A DNA stretch of 64,000 bases from Pacificimonas pallii (GCF_019204005.1 NZ_JAGSPA010000003.1:124001-188000), one strand, 5' to 3'. Numbered from the stretch's first letter, positions 43,053 through 51,916 are shown. Made by a program: numbers and translations. The notes: generated by a model from the sequence alone, not told the origin.

Positions 43053-45160
43053 CAGGCCGCCTCCTCAAGTTTCTGCCCCGCACCTACCACGCCAAGTATT
43101 TCCACAGGCTTATCATCCGGCACTTCATCGAACGAAAGCACGGTCAGGCCGGGAATATGATGCTTCAGCAGCAGGAACAGCCCGCGGCGCAGGCGCGGCG
43201 CCGTTACCAGCGCGAATGTCCGCTCGGCCGTGGCGAGATCTTCGGCGGTCTTGGTCATGGCCGCGATGATATCCTGCGCCAGGCCCGGCTCGACATTCAG
43301 CCGGTCAAGGTCGGCCACAGGGTCGGGTGTGATAAGCAGCCGCTCCAGTTCGCCTTCCAGCGTCACGACGCCCAGTGTCTCTCCAATGGGAGCGACGTCC
43401 TGCACCAGGATCGGCGCCAGTGAACGCCGTACGCGCTCGGAAAGAATGGCGGCGCTGTCACCGCCATTGGCATCCGCGCAGATCGTTTCCGCGATGCGCC
43501 GGAAATCGCCGAGGCCGACACCTTCTTCCAGAAGACGGCGCAGCACACCCGTCAACATCTGCATCGACACCGTATCAGGAGTGAGGGCCTTGGCGAGCAG
43601 CGGCGCGTCGTCCGCCAGCCGTTCGACCAGCTCGCCCGCCTCGTCCTGGCCGAACAGCAGGTGCATGCGGTCCGCCAGCAGGTCGCTCAGATGCGTGGCC
43701 AGCACGGTGCTCGCATCGACGACCGTATATCCGGCCAATTCGGCGCGTTCCTTGTCTTCCGGGCCAATCCACAGCGCGGGAAGGCCAAAGGCCGGCTCGA
43801 TAACCGTCGGACCAGGAAGCTTCTCGTAAAGTTCGCCCGGCTCAATGGCCAGATAACGCCCCGGCTCAAGGGAGAAACGTCCAAGTGTCTGCGTTCCGAC
43901 CGAAATTCGGTAATCGCCTGCGGACAGCTCGACATCGTCGCGAATATGCACGCGCGGCACCAGAAATCCGAACCGCTTGGAAAGCTGTTTGCGGATACCC
44001 GAGATGCGGCCGACAAGCGGCGCGCCTTTGGCGTCGCTCACCAGATCGATCAGGCCAAAGCCGATGTCGACCCGCAGCTGGCCATTGTCGACAACGTCCT
44101 CCCAGCTTGCCTCCTGCGTTTCCGGCTTGGCCTGCGGCATGGGTTCGAGTTCAGCTGGAATATCCGTCTTGCGCATCAGTCGCCACGCCACATATCCGCA
44201 GCCACCGGCAAAGCCGAGCAGCAGGAAGTGCGGCATGCCCGGTAGCAGTGCGAGCAGGAACACGATGGCCGCGACGGGAATCCATGCGGCCGCATTGGAA
44301 AATTCCTTTGTCAGCTGGCCTTCCAGCGCGCTGCCGGAATTTACCCGCGTGACGATCGCAGCAGCGGCGATCGACAGGAGCAGCGACGGCACCTGCGCGA
44401 CCAGGCCGTCGCCGATGGCAAGCGTGATATAGGTGGCCGCGGCTTCACCGATCGGCAGGTCATGCTTGACCGTCCCCAGGATCAGCCCGCCGCCAATATT
44501 GATGAACAGCACGAGCAACGCCGCGATGGCATCGCCCTTCACGAATTTCGAGGCACCGTCCATGGAACCATAGAAGTCAGCTTCGGTCGAGATTTCCTGA
44601 CGCCGTGCCTTGGCCTCTTCCGCCGTCAGCAGACCGGCGGCAAGGTCCGCATCAATGGCCATCTGCTTACCGGGCAGCGCGTCCAGCGTGAAACGTGCGC
44701 TCACCTCTGAAATGCGTCCCGCGCCCTTCGCGATCACGACCAGATTGATGATCACCAGAATCGCGAACACGAAAAGCCCGACAATGTAATCGCCGGAAAT
44801 CAGAAACGCGCCAAAGGCCTCGATAACCTTGCCCGCCGCCTGCGGGCCCTCGTGACCGGCGACCAGAACCACGCGTGTGGAGGCCACGTTCAGTGCCAGC
44901 CTCAGCAGCGTCGCGAACAGGATGACAGTTGGAAAACTCGAAAAATCCAGCGGCTTGGCAGCGCCCAGCGCGACCATCAGCACCAGCAGCGAAACGGCAA
45001 TGTTCAAAATGAAGAACATGTCCAGCATGCCCGCCGGAATCGGGATCACCAGAAGTGCGATCAACGCAAGGATGAGAACCGGAAGCATCGACGCGCGCGC
45101 GCCGCTGCCCAATTGCGGCAGCTGCGTAAGTTTCAGCGACGAAAAACTGGCACTTTGCAT
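43052..45160 (-). CDS. flhA: Flagellar export gate protein FlhA
   Basis: Large export-gate protein of 702 aa. About eight helices lie within residues 25-330. The FHIPEP-family signature GAGRISEVSARFTLDALPGKQMAIDADL is near 145-175. The cytosolic docking domain (about 350-690) has FGFLVPRVHIRDDVELSAGDYRI and ILSERVRRSLAPILVQDVAPIGETLGVV. GGAGA lies 8 nt before the ATG, and a sigma-54 promoter lies only 27 nt upstream, giving a very short leader. Confidence 0.96.
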   Translation of the reverse strand: MQSASFSSLKLTQLPQLGSGARASMLPVLILALIALLVIPIPAGMLDMFFILNIAVSLLVLMVALGAAKPLDFSSFPTVILFATLLRLALNVASTRVVLVAGHEGPQAAGKVIEAFGAFLISGDYIVGLFVFAILVIINLVVIAKGAGRISEVSARFTLDALPGKQMAIDADLAAGLLTAEEAKARRQEISTEADFYGSMDGASKFVKGDAIAALLVLFINIGGGLILGTVKHDLPIGEAAATYITLAIGDGLVAQVPSLLLSIAAAAIVTRVNSGSALEGQLTKEFSNAAAWIPVAAIVFLLALLPGMPHFLLLGFAGGCGYVAWRLMRKTDIPAELEPMPQAKPETQEASWEDVVDNGQLRVDIGFGLIDLVSDAKGAPLVGRISGIRKQLSKRFGFLVPRVHIRDDVELSAGDYRISVGTQTLGRFSLEPGRYLAIEPGELYEKLPGPTVIEPAFGLPALWIGPEDKERAELAGYTVVDASTVLATHLSDLLADRMHLLFGQDEAGELVERLADDAPLLAKALTPDTVSMQMLTGVLRRLLEEGVGLGDFRRIAETICADANGGDSAAILSERVRRSLAPILVQDVAPIGETLGVVTLEGELERLLITPDPVADLDRLNVEPGLAQDIIAAMTKTAEDLATAERTFALVTAPRLRRGLFLLLKHHIPGLTVLSFDEVPDDKPVEILGVVGAGQKLEEAA

Positions 45161-45186
45161 CGGATGGTTCTCCTGCAGATGCAGGA

Positions 45187-45202
45187 AGCAAAGGGCGTGC
45201 CA
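45187..45202 (-). promoter_or_regulatory. Sigma-54 promoter of flhA-fliA
   Basis: Minus strand TGGCACG-CCCT-TTGCT: perfect -24/-12 elements. Expected transcription start is near 45175, about 15 nt before the flhA ATG. Confidence 0.9.
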
Positions 45203-45306
45203 GTTATGGGAAGCGGCCGAATGGCTGTTCAGAATTGTTTAACGATTAACGAACGGCGCGCGCGGGTGATGGCATTTAGCTGGTGCATTCAACTTACTGA
45301 ACAGGG

Positions 45307-45630
45307 TCAAACAATCTGGCCGTTGCGGCCGTAAGTCTGTGTCCCTCCCGAGATCAGCGACGACATCGCGGCGCGGCGGCGGCGAACCCCGGCCAGCGCG
45401 ACGGAAAGCCTGCGTCCGGCCAGGTCATTGCGGTCCCTCAGCGCGCTCAGACGGGTCACGAAATTCGGGATCGCCGTGATCTTCTTCTGCTCGATCGTCT
45501 GCATAACCCCCTGTTGCGCCGTAACCGCCGCTTCCAGTGCCTCCGGACTGCCGCTTTCGGCCGCCTTGATCGTGCTTTCGACCGCCTCCTCTAGCGCGCT
45601 CAAGGCGTCTCTTTCAGGCTGCATCGTCAC
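45307..45630 (-). CDS. flgN: FlgN-like export chaperone
   Basis: Helical protein of 107 aa following flgM, the usual place of the hook-associated-protein chaperone FlgN. It shows heptad-like Ala/Glu/Leu patterns (DALSALEEAVESTIKAAESGSPEALEAAVTAQQGVMQTI) and a basic C-terminal part. No decisive motif exists in the family, so the call rests on position and size. GTG 45630 overlaps flgM by 17 nt; ATG 45624 is an equally good start. Confidence 0.65.
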   Translation of the reverse strand: MTMQPERDALSALEEAVESTIKAAESGSPEALEAAVTAQQGVMQTIEQKKITAIPNFVTRLSALRDRNDLAGRRLSVALAGVRRRRAAMSSLISGGTQTYGRNGQIV

Positions 45631-45910
45631 CGAACTCCATCCGGATCATCGCCTTGGCGATCTCACCTGGCTCCATCGGGTAGCGGCCTTCCGCAATCGC
45701 CTGCCGGATTTGCTGAATCTTCGCGCTATCGATGGGGGCGTCGGACCGCATTGCCTCGACGGCAAGCGCGGACAGCTCGATCGCATTGGCGAGGCCTGAC
45801 GCCGCGCCCTTCGCTGGCACCGCCGTCGCTGCCTGCTGCGGGGCTTTGCTATTCGCGGCGACATTTGTCGCCGCCGTCGCGCCCGTGATTTTCGTGCTTA
45901 TCTTGTCCAT
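45614..45910 (-). CDS. flgM: Anti-sigma-28 factor FlgM
   Basis: Inhibitor of FliA, 98 aa, secreted through the finished hook to release late gene expression. The N-terminal half is Ala-rich and disordered, as in the family. The C-terminal part carries IDSAKIQQIRQAIAEGRYPMEPGEIAKAMIRME, the FlgM helix pattern. It is preceded by a candidate FliA promoter, which would give the known feedback. Confidence 0.9.
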   Translation of the reverse strand: MDKISTKITGATAATNVAANSKAPQQAATAVPAKGAASGLANAIELSALAVEAMRSDAPIDSAKIQQIRQAIAEGRYPMEPGEIAKAMIRMEFGDDAA

Positions 45911-45942
45911 GGTCTTTATCCAAATGGCTCCTACGGACTATA

Positions 45943-45968
45943 GAACGACCCCATCGGGAAAAGCTTTA
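45943..45968 (-). promoter_or_regulatory. Putative sigma-28 (FliA) promoter of flgM
   Basis: Minus strand TAAAGC then TTTTCCC and, 15 nt after TAAA, GTCGTTC. The core matches the fliC and fliD elements. The TAA is also the flgA stop codon, as at flhB-fliD. Confidence 0.5.
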
Positions 45969-46649
45969 GCGATTTATTTTTATTTTCCCCGAATCCGTTA
46001 CGAAGCCACTGATTTTCTTATGCGATGAAGCGTTAACAACTTCAATACGCGCGCCCGTCGAACCGCTTTGACGCGCTGTTCCGGCCATACTGACCTGAAA
46101 TCCGCGGCCATTTGAAACGATTTCCACCGGATCGCGGCGGTGTACCCGCAGTGCGGGCTTTATCATCGCCGTCGAAATCGGCATGTCCGGCTGGATCGTG
46201 CGCGTCGCTGCCGCTCCGATCACAACGTCACGCTCCAGCACATAGGCCGGGCGAAGGGCACCTTCCTTGGGTCTGATATCCTGCGGCCGGATGACCGCGC
46301 CGCGCAGGATCGGCCGTACCGCGACCAGATATGTTCCCTGCGGCGCGGCGGGACGAACGGCCGCGCCAGCGCTCGTCAGGCGGACGTTGACCTGCCAGCT
46401 CCCCGGACAGGAAATTCGCAGACCACCGCGCACGTCATCGACGCGCAGCGTCGCGCCGCATTCGTCGAAACGCAGTCGCGGATCCACGGGGATTGTGGCC
46501 AGCCCACTCCCGCGCGCCGCCAGCGTATCTGCGGCGATTGCATCAATGTCGGCCGCGGAAAACCCGGTCGCCGCCGCCGGTCTCGGCATCAGCCCGAGAA
46601 GGAGCAGACCCAGAATGGTCGCCGCGCGCGCTGTGTGTGTATTCATCAT
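45966..46649 (-). CDS. flgA: P-ring assembly chaperone FlgA
   Basis: Periplasmic chaperone of 227 aa for FlgI. The signal peptide is MMNTHTARAATILGLLLLGLMPRPAAA. The SAF-type C-terminal domain has YLVAVRPILRGAVIRPQDIRPKEG, VLERDVVIGAAATRTIQPDMPI and GFQVSMAGTARQSGSTGARIEVVNASSHKKISGFV, clear FlgA traits. The ATG at 46649 (or the next codon) is chosen because the signal peptide starts there; the frame is open 39 more codons. It diverges from flgB. Confidence 0.92.
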   Translation of the reverse strand: MMNTHTARAATILGLLLLGLMPRPAAATGFSAADIDAIAADTLAARGSGLATIPVDPRLRFDECGATLRVDDVRGGLRISCPGSWQVNVRLTSAGAAVRPAAPQGTYLVAVRPILRGAVIRPQDIRPKEGALRPAYVLERDVVIGAAATRTIQPDMPISTAMIKPALRVHRRDPVEIVSNGRGFQVSMAGTARQSGSTGARIEVVNASSHKKISGFVTDSGKIKINR

Positions 46650-46809
46650 ATCCGGCCAATAGCAAATCCCGTGCCAGCCCGGCCCCGCCCTCGGCCGCGC
46701 GCCGACCCATGGCAAGACCGCCAATATCCTGCCGCCGGGTACCGACAAGAATTTGACGCTCGTCAATCACATTCTCGTAATACATTGCTATTGTTTAATA
46801 TTTTTATTG

Positions 46810-46825
46810 TGGCACGATTTTCGCT
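46810..46825 (+). promoter_or_regulatory. Sigma-54 promoter of flgB operon
   Basis: Plus strand TGGCACG-ATTT-TCGCT. The -24 GG and -12 GC are 10 nt apart, with one change from the other three copies (TCGC for TTGC). An AT-rich tract (46783-46809) lies just upstream. It is 47 nt before the flgB ATG and should drive flgB through flgL and perhaps motAB. Confidence 0.82.
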
Positions 46826-46871
46826 TGGCCTCGCCTGAATAGACAGGGCCGCATTGGCAGGGAGCGTAACG

Positions 46872-47267
46872 ATGAACGCGATCGATAAATATCTGGATGG
46901 AAGCGCAAGGGCGCTCGGCGTTCACAGCCAGCGCCTCGATCTGATCGCTTCCAACATCGCCAACGCGGCGACACCTGGTTTCAAGGCGCGCGACATTGAT
47001 TTCGCCAGCGCACTCGGCGCGGCGCGTGACGGCATGGGTACACTTGCCAAGTCGAACGGTCGCCATCTCGACGCCAGTGCCACAGGAGCAGGCGGTGCCA
47101 TGGAGGCGAAGTACCGTGTGCCCAACCAGACCTCGCTCGATGGCAACACGGTTGAGCTCGCCAGCGAACAGGTCGCCTTTGCCGAGAACGCAGCCCGCTA
47201 CGAGGCAACGATCGGCATTCTGAATGGCCGCATCAAGACACTGATGTCGGCGATCAAGGGAGAATAG
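46872..47267 (+). CDS. flgB: Proximal rod protein FlgB
   Basis: Rod subunit of 131 aa. The N-terminal rod signature is LDLIASNIANAATPGFKARDIDF; the end has NTVELASEQVAFAENAARYEATIGILNGRIKTLMSAIKGE. GGAG lies 7 nt before the ATG at 46872; the frame extends six codons to a TTG with no ribosome site. It is the first gene of the rod/hook operon, 2 nt before flgC. Confidence 0.95.
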   Translation: MNAIDKYLDGSARALGVHSQRLDLIASNIANAATPGFKARDIDFASALGAARDGMGTLAKSNGRHLDASATGAGGAMEAKYRVPNQTSLDGNTVELASEQVAFAENAARYEATIGILNGRIKTLMSAIKGE

Positions 47268-47269
47268 CG

Positions 47270-47674
47270 ATGACCATGAGCATCTTTGACGTCAGCGGAA
47301 AGGCCATGTCGGCGCAAATGGTGCGTCTCAACGCCACTGCCAGCAACCTTGCCAATGCGGGCACCGTCGCGGGCAGCGCCGAAACCGCATACCGCTCCCG
47401 CCGCCCGATCTTCGCCGCCGCGCTCGACCAGGCATCCTCCGCCCGCGCGACCGTCGAGGTCGAGCGTGTGGTCACAACCGATCTGGAGCCGACGCGCCGC
47501 CTCGAACCTGGCCATCCGCTCGCGGACAAGGACGGTTATGTCTGGGAAGCCGCGGTCGATTCCAATGCCGAGCTTGTCGATATGATGGAGGCCGCCCGGC
47601 AATATCAGAACAATGTCGAGGTCCTGCGCACCGCCAAGGGCCTGATGATGTCAACGCTGAGGCTGGGACAATAA
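47270..47674 (+). CDS. flgC: Proximal rod protein FlgC
   Basis: Rod subunit of 134 aa with the family N-terminus SIFDVSGKAMSAQMVRLNATASNLANAGTVAGS and the C-terminus NAELVDMMEAARQYQNNVEVLRTAKGLMMSTLRLGQ. GGGAGAA lies 6 nt before the ATG. It is followed by flgD after 1 nt. Confidence 0.95.
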   Translation: MTMSIFDVSGKAMSAQMVRLNATASNLANAGTVAGSAETAYRSRRPIFAAALDQASSARATVEVERVVTTDLEPTRRLEPGHPLADKDGYVWEAAVDSNAELVDMMEAARQYQNNVEVLRTAKGLMMSTLRLGQ

Positions 47675-47675
47675 T

Positions 47676-48332
47676 ATGGAAGCCGTTGCTTTTTCGAACA
47701 TTGCGAACGCCCGAACGGCGTCGTCTTCCGCCACTGGCGAGTCGCTTGGGCAGGCCGAATTTCTGCGTCTGCTGACAACCCAGCTCACCAATCAGAGCCC
47801 GCTCGATCCGATGGATAACGAAGCGTTCGTCGCGCAGATGGCGCAGTTTTCCAGCGTTTCCGGCATCGCTGAGATGAACGAGAGTATTAAGGGACTCCGC
47901 AGCGACCTTTCCGGTGACCGGCTGGGTGAGGCGGCGGCTTATGTCGGCCGCACCGCCCTGGTGCCCGCCGCCCAGATCTCGCCTGGCGGAGAGCCCGTCA
48001 ACGGCGCCGTCAGTCTGGCCAGCTCGGCGGCACGGCTCCTGGTCGAGATTACAGACAGGGCAGGCAATTCCGTGCGTAAGCTGGAGCTTGGCCCGCAGGA
48101 TGCGGGTCCCGTCGGCTTCCGCTGGGACGGCCTTGACGCGGACGGCAGAGCGGCGGGCGATGGTCCATTTCGCATCAACGCCACCATGATGTCCGAACAG
48201 GGGCGCGAGCTCCCGGCCCCGCTTTATGTCGAAGGTCATGTCGCCTCCGTCGCCCTCGAGAACAACACCACGATGCTCTCCATCACCGGCATCGGTAGCG
48301 TCCGCGCCGATCAGGTGAAGGCCCTCTCCTAA
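47676..48332 (+). CDS. flgD: Hook-cap scaffold protein FlgD
   Basis: Hook assembly scaffold of 218 aa, not kept in the finished flagellum. The conserved N-terminal motif is QAEFLRLLTTQLTNQSPLDPMDNEAFVAQMAQFSSVSGIAEMN. The C-terminal part has the FlgD Ig-like/Tudor segment with ARLLVEITDRAGNSVRKLELGPQDAGPVGFRWDGLDADG. Confidence 0.95.
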   Translation: MEAVAFSNIANARTASSSATGESLGQAEFLRLLTTQLTNQSPLDPMDNEAFVAQMAQFSSVSGIAEMNESIKGLRSDLSGDRLGEAAAYVGRTALVPAAQISPGGEPVNGAVSLASSAARLLVEITDRAGNSVRKLELGPQDAGPVGFRWDGLDADGRAAGDGPFRINATMMSEQGRELPAPLYVEGHVASVALENNTTMLSITGIGSVRADQVKALS

Positions 48333-48346
48333 CCAAAGGAAAATCC

Positions 48347-49633
48347 ATGTCTCTTTACATTGCACTCACTGGTCTCAAGGGCGCACAAAGCGCACTCAGC
48401 GTGACCTCGAACAACATCGCGAACGCCAACTCGATCGGCTTCAAGAAATCGACGACGACGTTCGCCGATCTCGTGGCCTCTTCGGGCATTCGTTCCAACC
48501 AGGGCGGTACGGGTACCGTGCTTCAGGAAACCGAACAGCAGTTCCAGCAGGGCGTTATCGAATCGACCGGCAATACGTTCGACCTCGCCATTTCAGGTCA
48601 GGGTTTCTTCGCGACGCGGCCGGATCTGCTCGACACGAATATTTCATTCACCCGCGCGGGTGCCTATTCTCTCGACAGGGACAATTTCGTGCGCGGCCCG
48701 GGCGGCGAACACCTGCTTGGTTACACCGTCAGCCCCGACGGCCGCACGGTTTCGACAGGTCCGGATTCGCTCCGTCCACTCCAGCTTCCCAATACGTCCG
48801 GCGACCCGATCGCAACCTCGCAATTGCAGGTTGCCGTGAACCTGCCGGAAAGTTCGACGGTTATTCCCGAACAGCCACGCTATGCTGGCGGCACCTACGC
48901 TTTCGACTCGCGTGATCCGCTGACATATAACTTCAAATCACCCGCAACGCTTTACGATACGGGCGGAAATCCGCAGCTTGCCGAAGTCTACTATGTGCGG
49001 ACGCAGGCACCGTCGGTAGGCGATCAGCGCAGTCTATGGAATATACACGTCACCATTAACGGCGAGGATCTGACGCCGGCGGACGGCAACCCCATCGTCG
49101 CCGAATTCGACATTAATGGCCGGAATACCCCCGCCGTGCCGCCAGTGCTTTTCGATCCCTATGATCCGGGCAATGGCACGCTTCCGACCCAGCTGACCCT
49201 GGAACTCGGGACGGCGACGGAACTGTCTGACGCGCCATTCTCACTGCTTTCGGTACAGCAGGATGGTTTCCCCGCCGGTACGCTCGACGGTGTTTCCATT
49301 GATGCCACCGGCCTGGTCTCGGCGGGTTATTCCAATGGTACGACCGTGAACCTCGGACGCGTCGCCATCGTGAATTTCTCGAACCCCGAAGCCCTTGTCG
49401 GGACGGGCGGGTCACGCTTCCAGGCCACCGGTGAATCGGGCGATCCGCAGTTTCTGATCGCCGGTTCAGACGGCGCGGGCAACATCCTGTCGGGTTCCAT
49501 CGAGCGCGCCAATGTCGATCTTACTGAAGAGCTTGTCGGCCTGATCGTCGCGCAGCGTAACTTTCAGGCGAACGCCAAATCGATAGAAACCGACACCGCC
49601 ATGACCCAGTCGATTCTGCAGATCAGGGGCTAG
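48347..49633 (+). CDS. flgE: Flagellar hook protein FlgE
   Basis: Hook subunit of 428 aa. N-terminal MSLYIALTGLKGAQSALSVTSNNIANANSIGFKKSTTTF and C-terminal NVDLTEELVGLIVAQRNFQANAKSIETDTAMTQSILQIRG are canonical. The middle holds the FlgE D2 domain. AAAGGAAAA precedes the ATG. Length is in the usual range. Confidence 0.96.
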   Translation: MSLYIALTGLKGAQSALSVTSNNIANANSIGFKKSTTTFADLVASSGIRSNQGGTGTVLQETEQQFQQGVIESTGNTFDLAISGQGFFATRPDLLDTNISFTRAGAYSLDRDNFVRGPGGEHLLGYTVSPDGRTVSTGPDSLRPLQLPNTSGDPIATSQLQVAVNLPESSTVIPEQPRYAGGTYAFDSRDPLTYNFKSPATLYDTGGNPQLAEVYYVRTQAPSVGDQRSLWNIHVTINGEDLTPADGNPIVAEFDINGRNTPAVPPVLFDPYDPGNGTLPTQLTLELGTATELSDAPFSLLSVQQDGFPAGTLDGVSIDATGLVSAGYSNGTTVNLGRVAIVNFSNPEALVGTGGSRFQATGESGDPQFLIAGSDGAGNILSGSIERANVDLTEELVGLIVAQRNFQANAKSIETDTAMTQSILQIRG

Positions 49634-49638
49634 GGTAA

Positions 49639-50373
49639 ATGGATCGTCTTTCCCACAGCGCGCTTAGCGGTATGCGGACGGCCATGGCTTCGCAGACAAT
49701 CACTGCGAACAATCTGGCCAACGCATCGACGACCGGCTTCCGTCGCGATTTTGCCAACATCTCTGCGCTCGCCGCCACTGAGGCGGGCAGCCGCGACCGG
49801 ATGTTCGCAAATGAGCGCGGAGCCGGCGTCGATTTCACGCCGGGGACGACGATCAAGACCGACCGGCCGCTCGATATCGCCTTGCAGGGCGATTCCATGA
49901 TCGCCGTTCAGTCGCCCGGCGGCGGCGAAGGCTACACCCGGCGCGGCGACCTCAACGTCAATGCCGGCGGCCTTCTTGTGAACGGCGCGGGACATCCCGT
50001 CATCGGCACGAACGGTCCGATCACATTGCCGGCTGCGGATCATGTCATGATCGCGGCGGACGGGCGCATCAACATCCGTCCCCAGGGCGGGGCCATCGAC
50101 GAACTTGTTGAGATTGGCCAGCTGAAGCTCGTCACCCCCACCGACGATGATCGCATGCGCCGCGAGAACGACCTGTTTCGCACCGATGGCGACTTGCAGG
50201 CCGACGCTGGTGCCCGCCTTGCGTCAGGCGTCCTTGAATCCTCCAACGTCGATAGTGCCGCCGCCATGGTGGAACTGATCGAACAGGCCCGGCGGTTCGA
50301 AATGAATGTCGGCCTCCTCACGACCGCACGCGATCTCGACGCGGCGGGCGCATCCCTTCTCAGGCAGGAGTAA
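49639..50373 (+). CDS. flgF: Proximal rod protein FlgF
   Basis: Rod subunit of 244 aa. It has LSHSALSGMRTAMASQTITANNLANASTTGFRRDF at the start, the central GYTRRGDLNVNAGGLLVNGAGHPVIG, and VDSAAAMVELIEQARRFEMNVGLLTTARDLDAAGASLL at the end. The order before flgG and the shorter size distinguish it from FlgG. It starts 5 nt after flgE. Confidence 0.94.
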   Translation: MDRLSHSALSGMRTAMASQTITANNLANASTTGFRRDFANISALAATEAGSRDRMFANERGAGVDFTPGTTIKTDRPLDIALQGDSMIAVQSPGGGEGYTRRGDLNVNAGGLLVNGAGHPVIGTNGPITLPAADHVMIAADGRINIRPQGGAIDELVEIGQLKLVTPTDDDRMRRENDLFRTDGDLQADAGARLASGVLESSNVDSAAAMVELIEQARRFEMNVGLLTTARDLDAAGASLLRQE

Positions 50374-50379
50374 CAACTT

Positions 50380-51165
50380 ATGTCATCCGCTCTTCACATC
50401 GCCCGCTCGGGCCTTGACGCGCAGGACACGCGCATGCGGGTCATCTCGAACAACCTGGCCAACGTCAACACGACCGGGTTCAAGCGCGACCGCGCCGACT
50501 TCGAAAGCCTGATGTATCAGAACATGTCGCAGGCCGGCTCGCCGACTTCCGGCGAAACCGAGCGCGCCGACGGCCTCAACATGGGGACAGGCGTACGCAC
50601 CATGGGTACCGAGCGCATGCTCGGACAGGGCGAACTGATGCAGACCGCCAACCCGCTCGACATCGCGCTGGACGGCCCCGGTCATTTTCAGGTCACGCTA
50701 CCCGATGGTTCGACCGCCTATACCCGCGACGGCGCCTTCCGCCTCAGCGATCAGGGCGACCTCGTCACATCGTCGGGCTACCGCCTGGAACCGCAGATCA
50801 CGATTCCCGAAGGCTCGAACGGTATCAGTATCGGGACCAACGGCGTCGTCAGCATCACGCTTCCCAATCAGCCCGAGCCTGTCGAGGTCGGCACCATCGA
50901 CGTCGCCAGCTTCCTCAACGAGGCTGGCCTGCAGGCGATCGGCGACAATCTCTTTCTCGAGACTGGCGCCAGTGGCCCAGCCGTCATTGGCGAAGCGGGC
51001 ATCGAGGGGCGCGGACGTATCCGTCAGTCCTCTCTGGAGGCCTCGAACGTGAACGTGGTCGAGGAGCTCGTCCAGATGATCGAGACCCAGCGCGCCTATG
51101 AAGTAAATTCGAAAGTCATTTCAACCGTTGACGGGATGCTGCGCTATGTCACCCAGAACATTTAA
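50380..51165 (+). CDS. flgG: Distal rod protein FlgG
   Basis: Distal rod subunit of 261 aa. It starts MSSALHIARSGLDAQDTRMRVISNNLANVNTTGFKRDRADFESL, continues with GTGVRTMGTERMLGQGELMQTANPLDIALDGPGHFQV and ends EASNVNVVEELVQMIETQRAYEVNSKVISTVDGMLRYVTQNI. The length of 261 aa is standard. CAGGAG precedes the ATG. Confidence 0.97.
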   Translation: MSSALHIARSGLDAQDTRMRVISNNLANVNTTGFKRDRADFESLMYQNMSQAGSPTSGETERADGLNMGTGVRTMGTERMLGQGELMQTANPLDIALDGPGHFQVTLPDGSTAYTRDGAFRLSDQGDLVTSSGYRLEPQITIPEGSNGISIGTNGVVSITLPNQPEPVEVGTIDVASFLNEAGLQAIGDNLFLETGASGPAVIGEAGIEGRGRIRQSSLEASNVNVVEELVQMIETQRAYEVNSKVISTVDGMLRYVTQNI

Positions 51166-51916
51166 GATCGGCCACGCCGAAACGCTGGTGTTTCCGAAAC
51201 CGGTACCGGCGGAGAGCGCTCCTGCTCCTGCTCCCGCCGCTATCATCGCTTCGGCGCTTCGCCCCGCCATGGCGGGCGCGGCCATGCTCGCCCTGACCGC
51301 ATGCGGCGGCCTTTCTGGCGACGAATATCGTCCTGATCCTCAATTCGCGGCCGCCCTGCCCCCCCCGACGTCCGCGCCCGTCACCACTGGCGGCGCCATC
51401 TTCCAGGCAAGCGCGTATCAGGCGCTCGCCAGCGGCCGTCAGGCCCGCCAGATCGGCGACATACTGACCGTGCGGCTGATCGAACGCACCCGCGCCTCGA
51501 AATCACAGGGCGCCGACGCCTCGCGTTCATCAAGCACGGCGGTCACCTTGCCCGGCGCCTTGCCCAGCTTTGTACCGCGTGATGCGCTGGAGGGTGGGTC
51601 CAGTACGGATTTCGACGGCTCCGGCAGCGCCAACCAGCAGAATTCCCTGTCCGGTGACATCACGGTCACCGTTGCGGACGTCCTGCCCAATGGCGTGCTG
51701 AAGGTGCGCGGTGAAAAACGCGTTCAGGTCAGTCGCGGCGAGGAATATATCCGCCTCTCGGGCCTCGTGCGGCCAAGCGATATCGGCATGGATAATAGCG
51801 TGCCCTCAACCAGGGTTGCCGACGCCCGCATCACCTATGCCGGAACAGGCCAGGTCGCCGCCGCGTCCAAACAGGGCTGGCTACAGCGCTTCTTTACTTC
51901 GATCTCGCCATTTTAG
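51146..51916 (+). CDS. flgH: Flagellar L-ring lipoprotein FlgH
   Basis: Outer-membrane L-ring protein of about 256 aa. The lipobox is AMLALTACGG; after it come GDEYRPDPQF, GGAIFQASAYQALASGRQARQIGDILTVRLIERTRASKSQGAD, the NSLSGDITVTVADVLPNGVLKVRGEKRVQVSRGEEYIRLSGLVRPSDI core and the C-terminal WLQRFFTSISPF, all FlgH signatures. The start is uncertain: ATG 51146 overlaps flgG by 20 nt and gives an unusually long stretch before the lipobox, while ATG 51269 gives a compact lipoprotein signal but has no ribosome site. Confidence 0.92.
   Translation: MSPRTFKIGHAETLVFPKPVPAESAPAPAPAAIIASALRPAMAGAAMLALTACGGLSGDEYRPDPQFAAALPPPTSAPVTTGGAIFQASAYQALASGRQARQIGDILTVRLIERTRASKSQGADASRSSSTAVTLPGALPSFVPRDALEGGSSTDFDGSGSANQQNSLSGDITVTVADVLPNGVLKVRGEKRVQVSRGEEYIRLSGLVRPSDIGMDNSVPSTRVADARITYAGTGQVAAASKQGWLQRFFTSISPF

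Noticed and set aside
45148-45159. TGGCAC-TTTGCA on the plus strand, like a sigma-54 promoter
   Set aside because: The spacing between GG and GC is too short (6 instead of 10 nt), and it lies inside the flhA coding region facing the wrong way.
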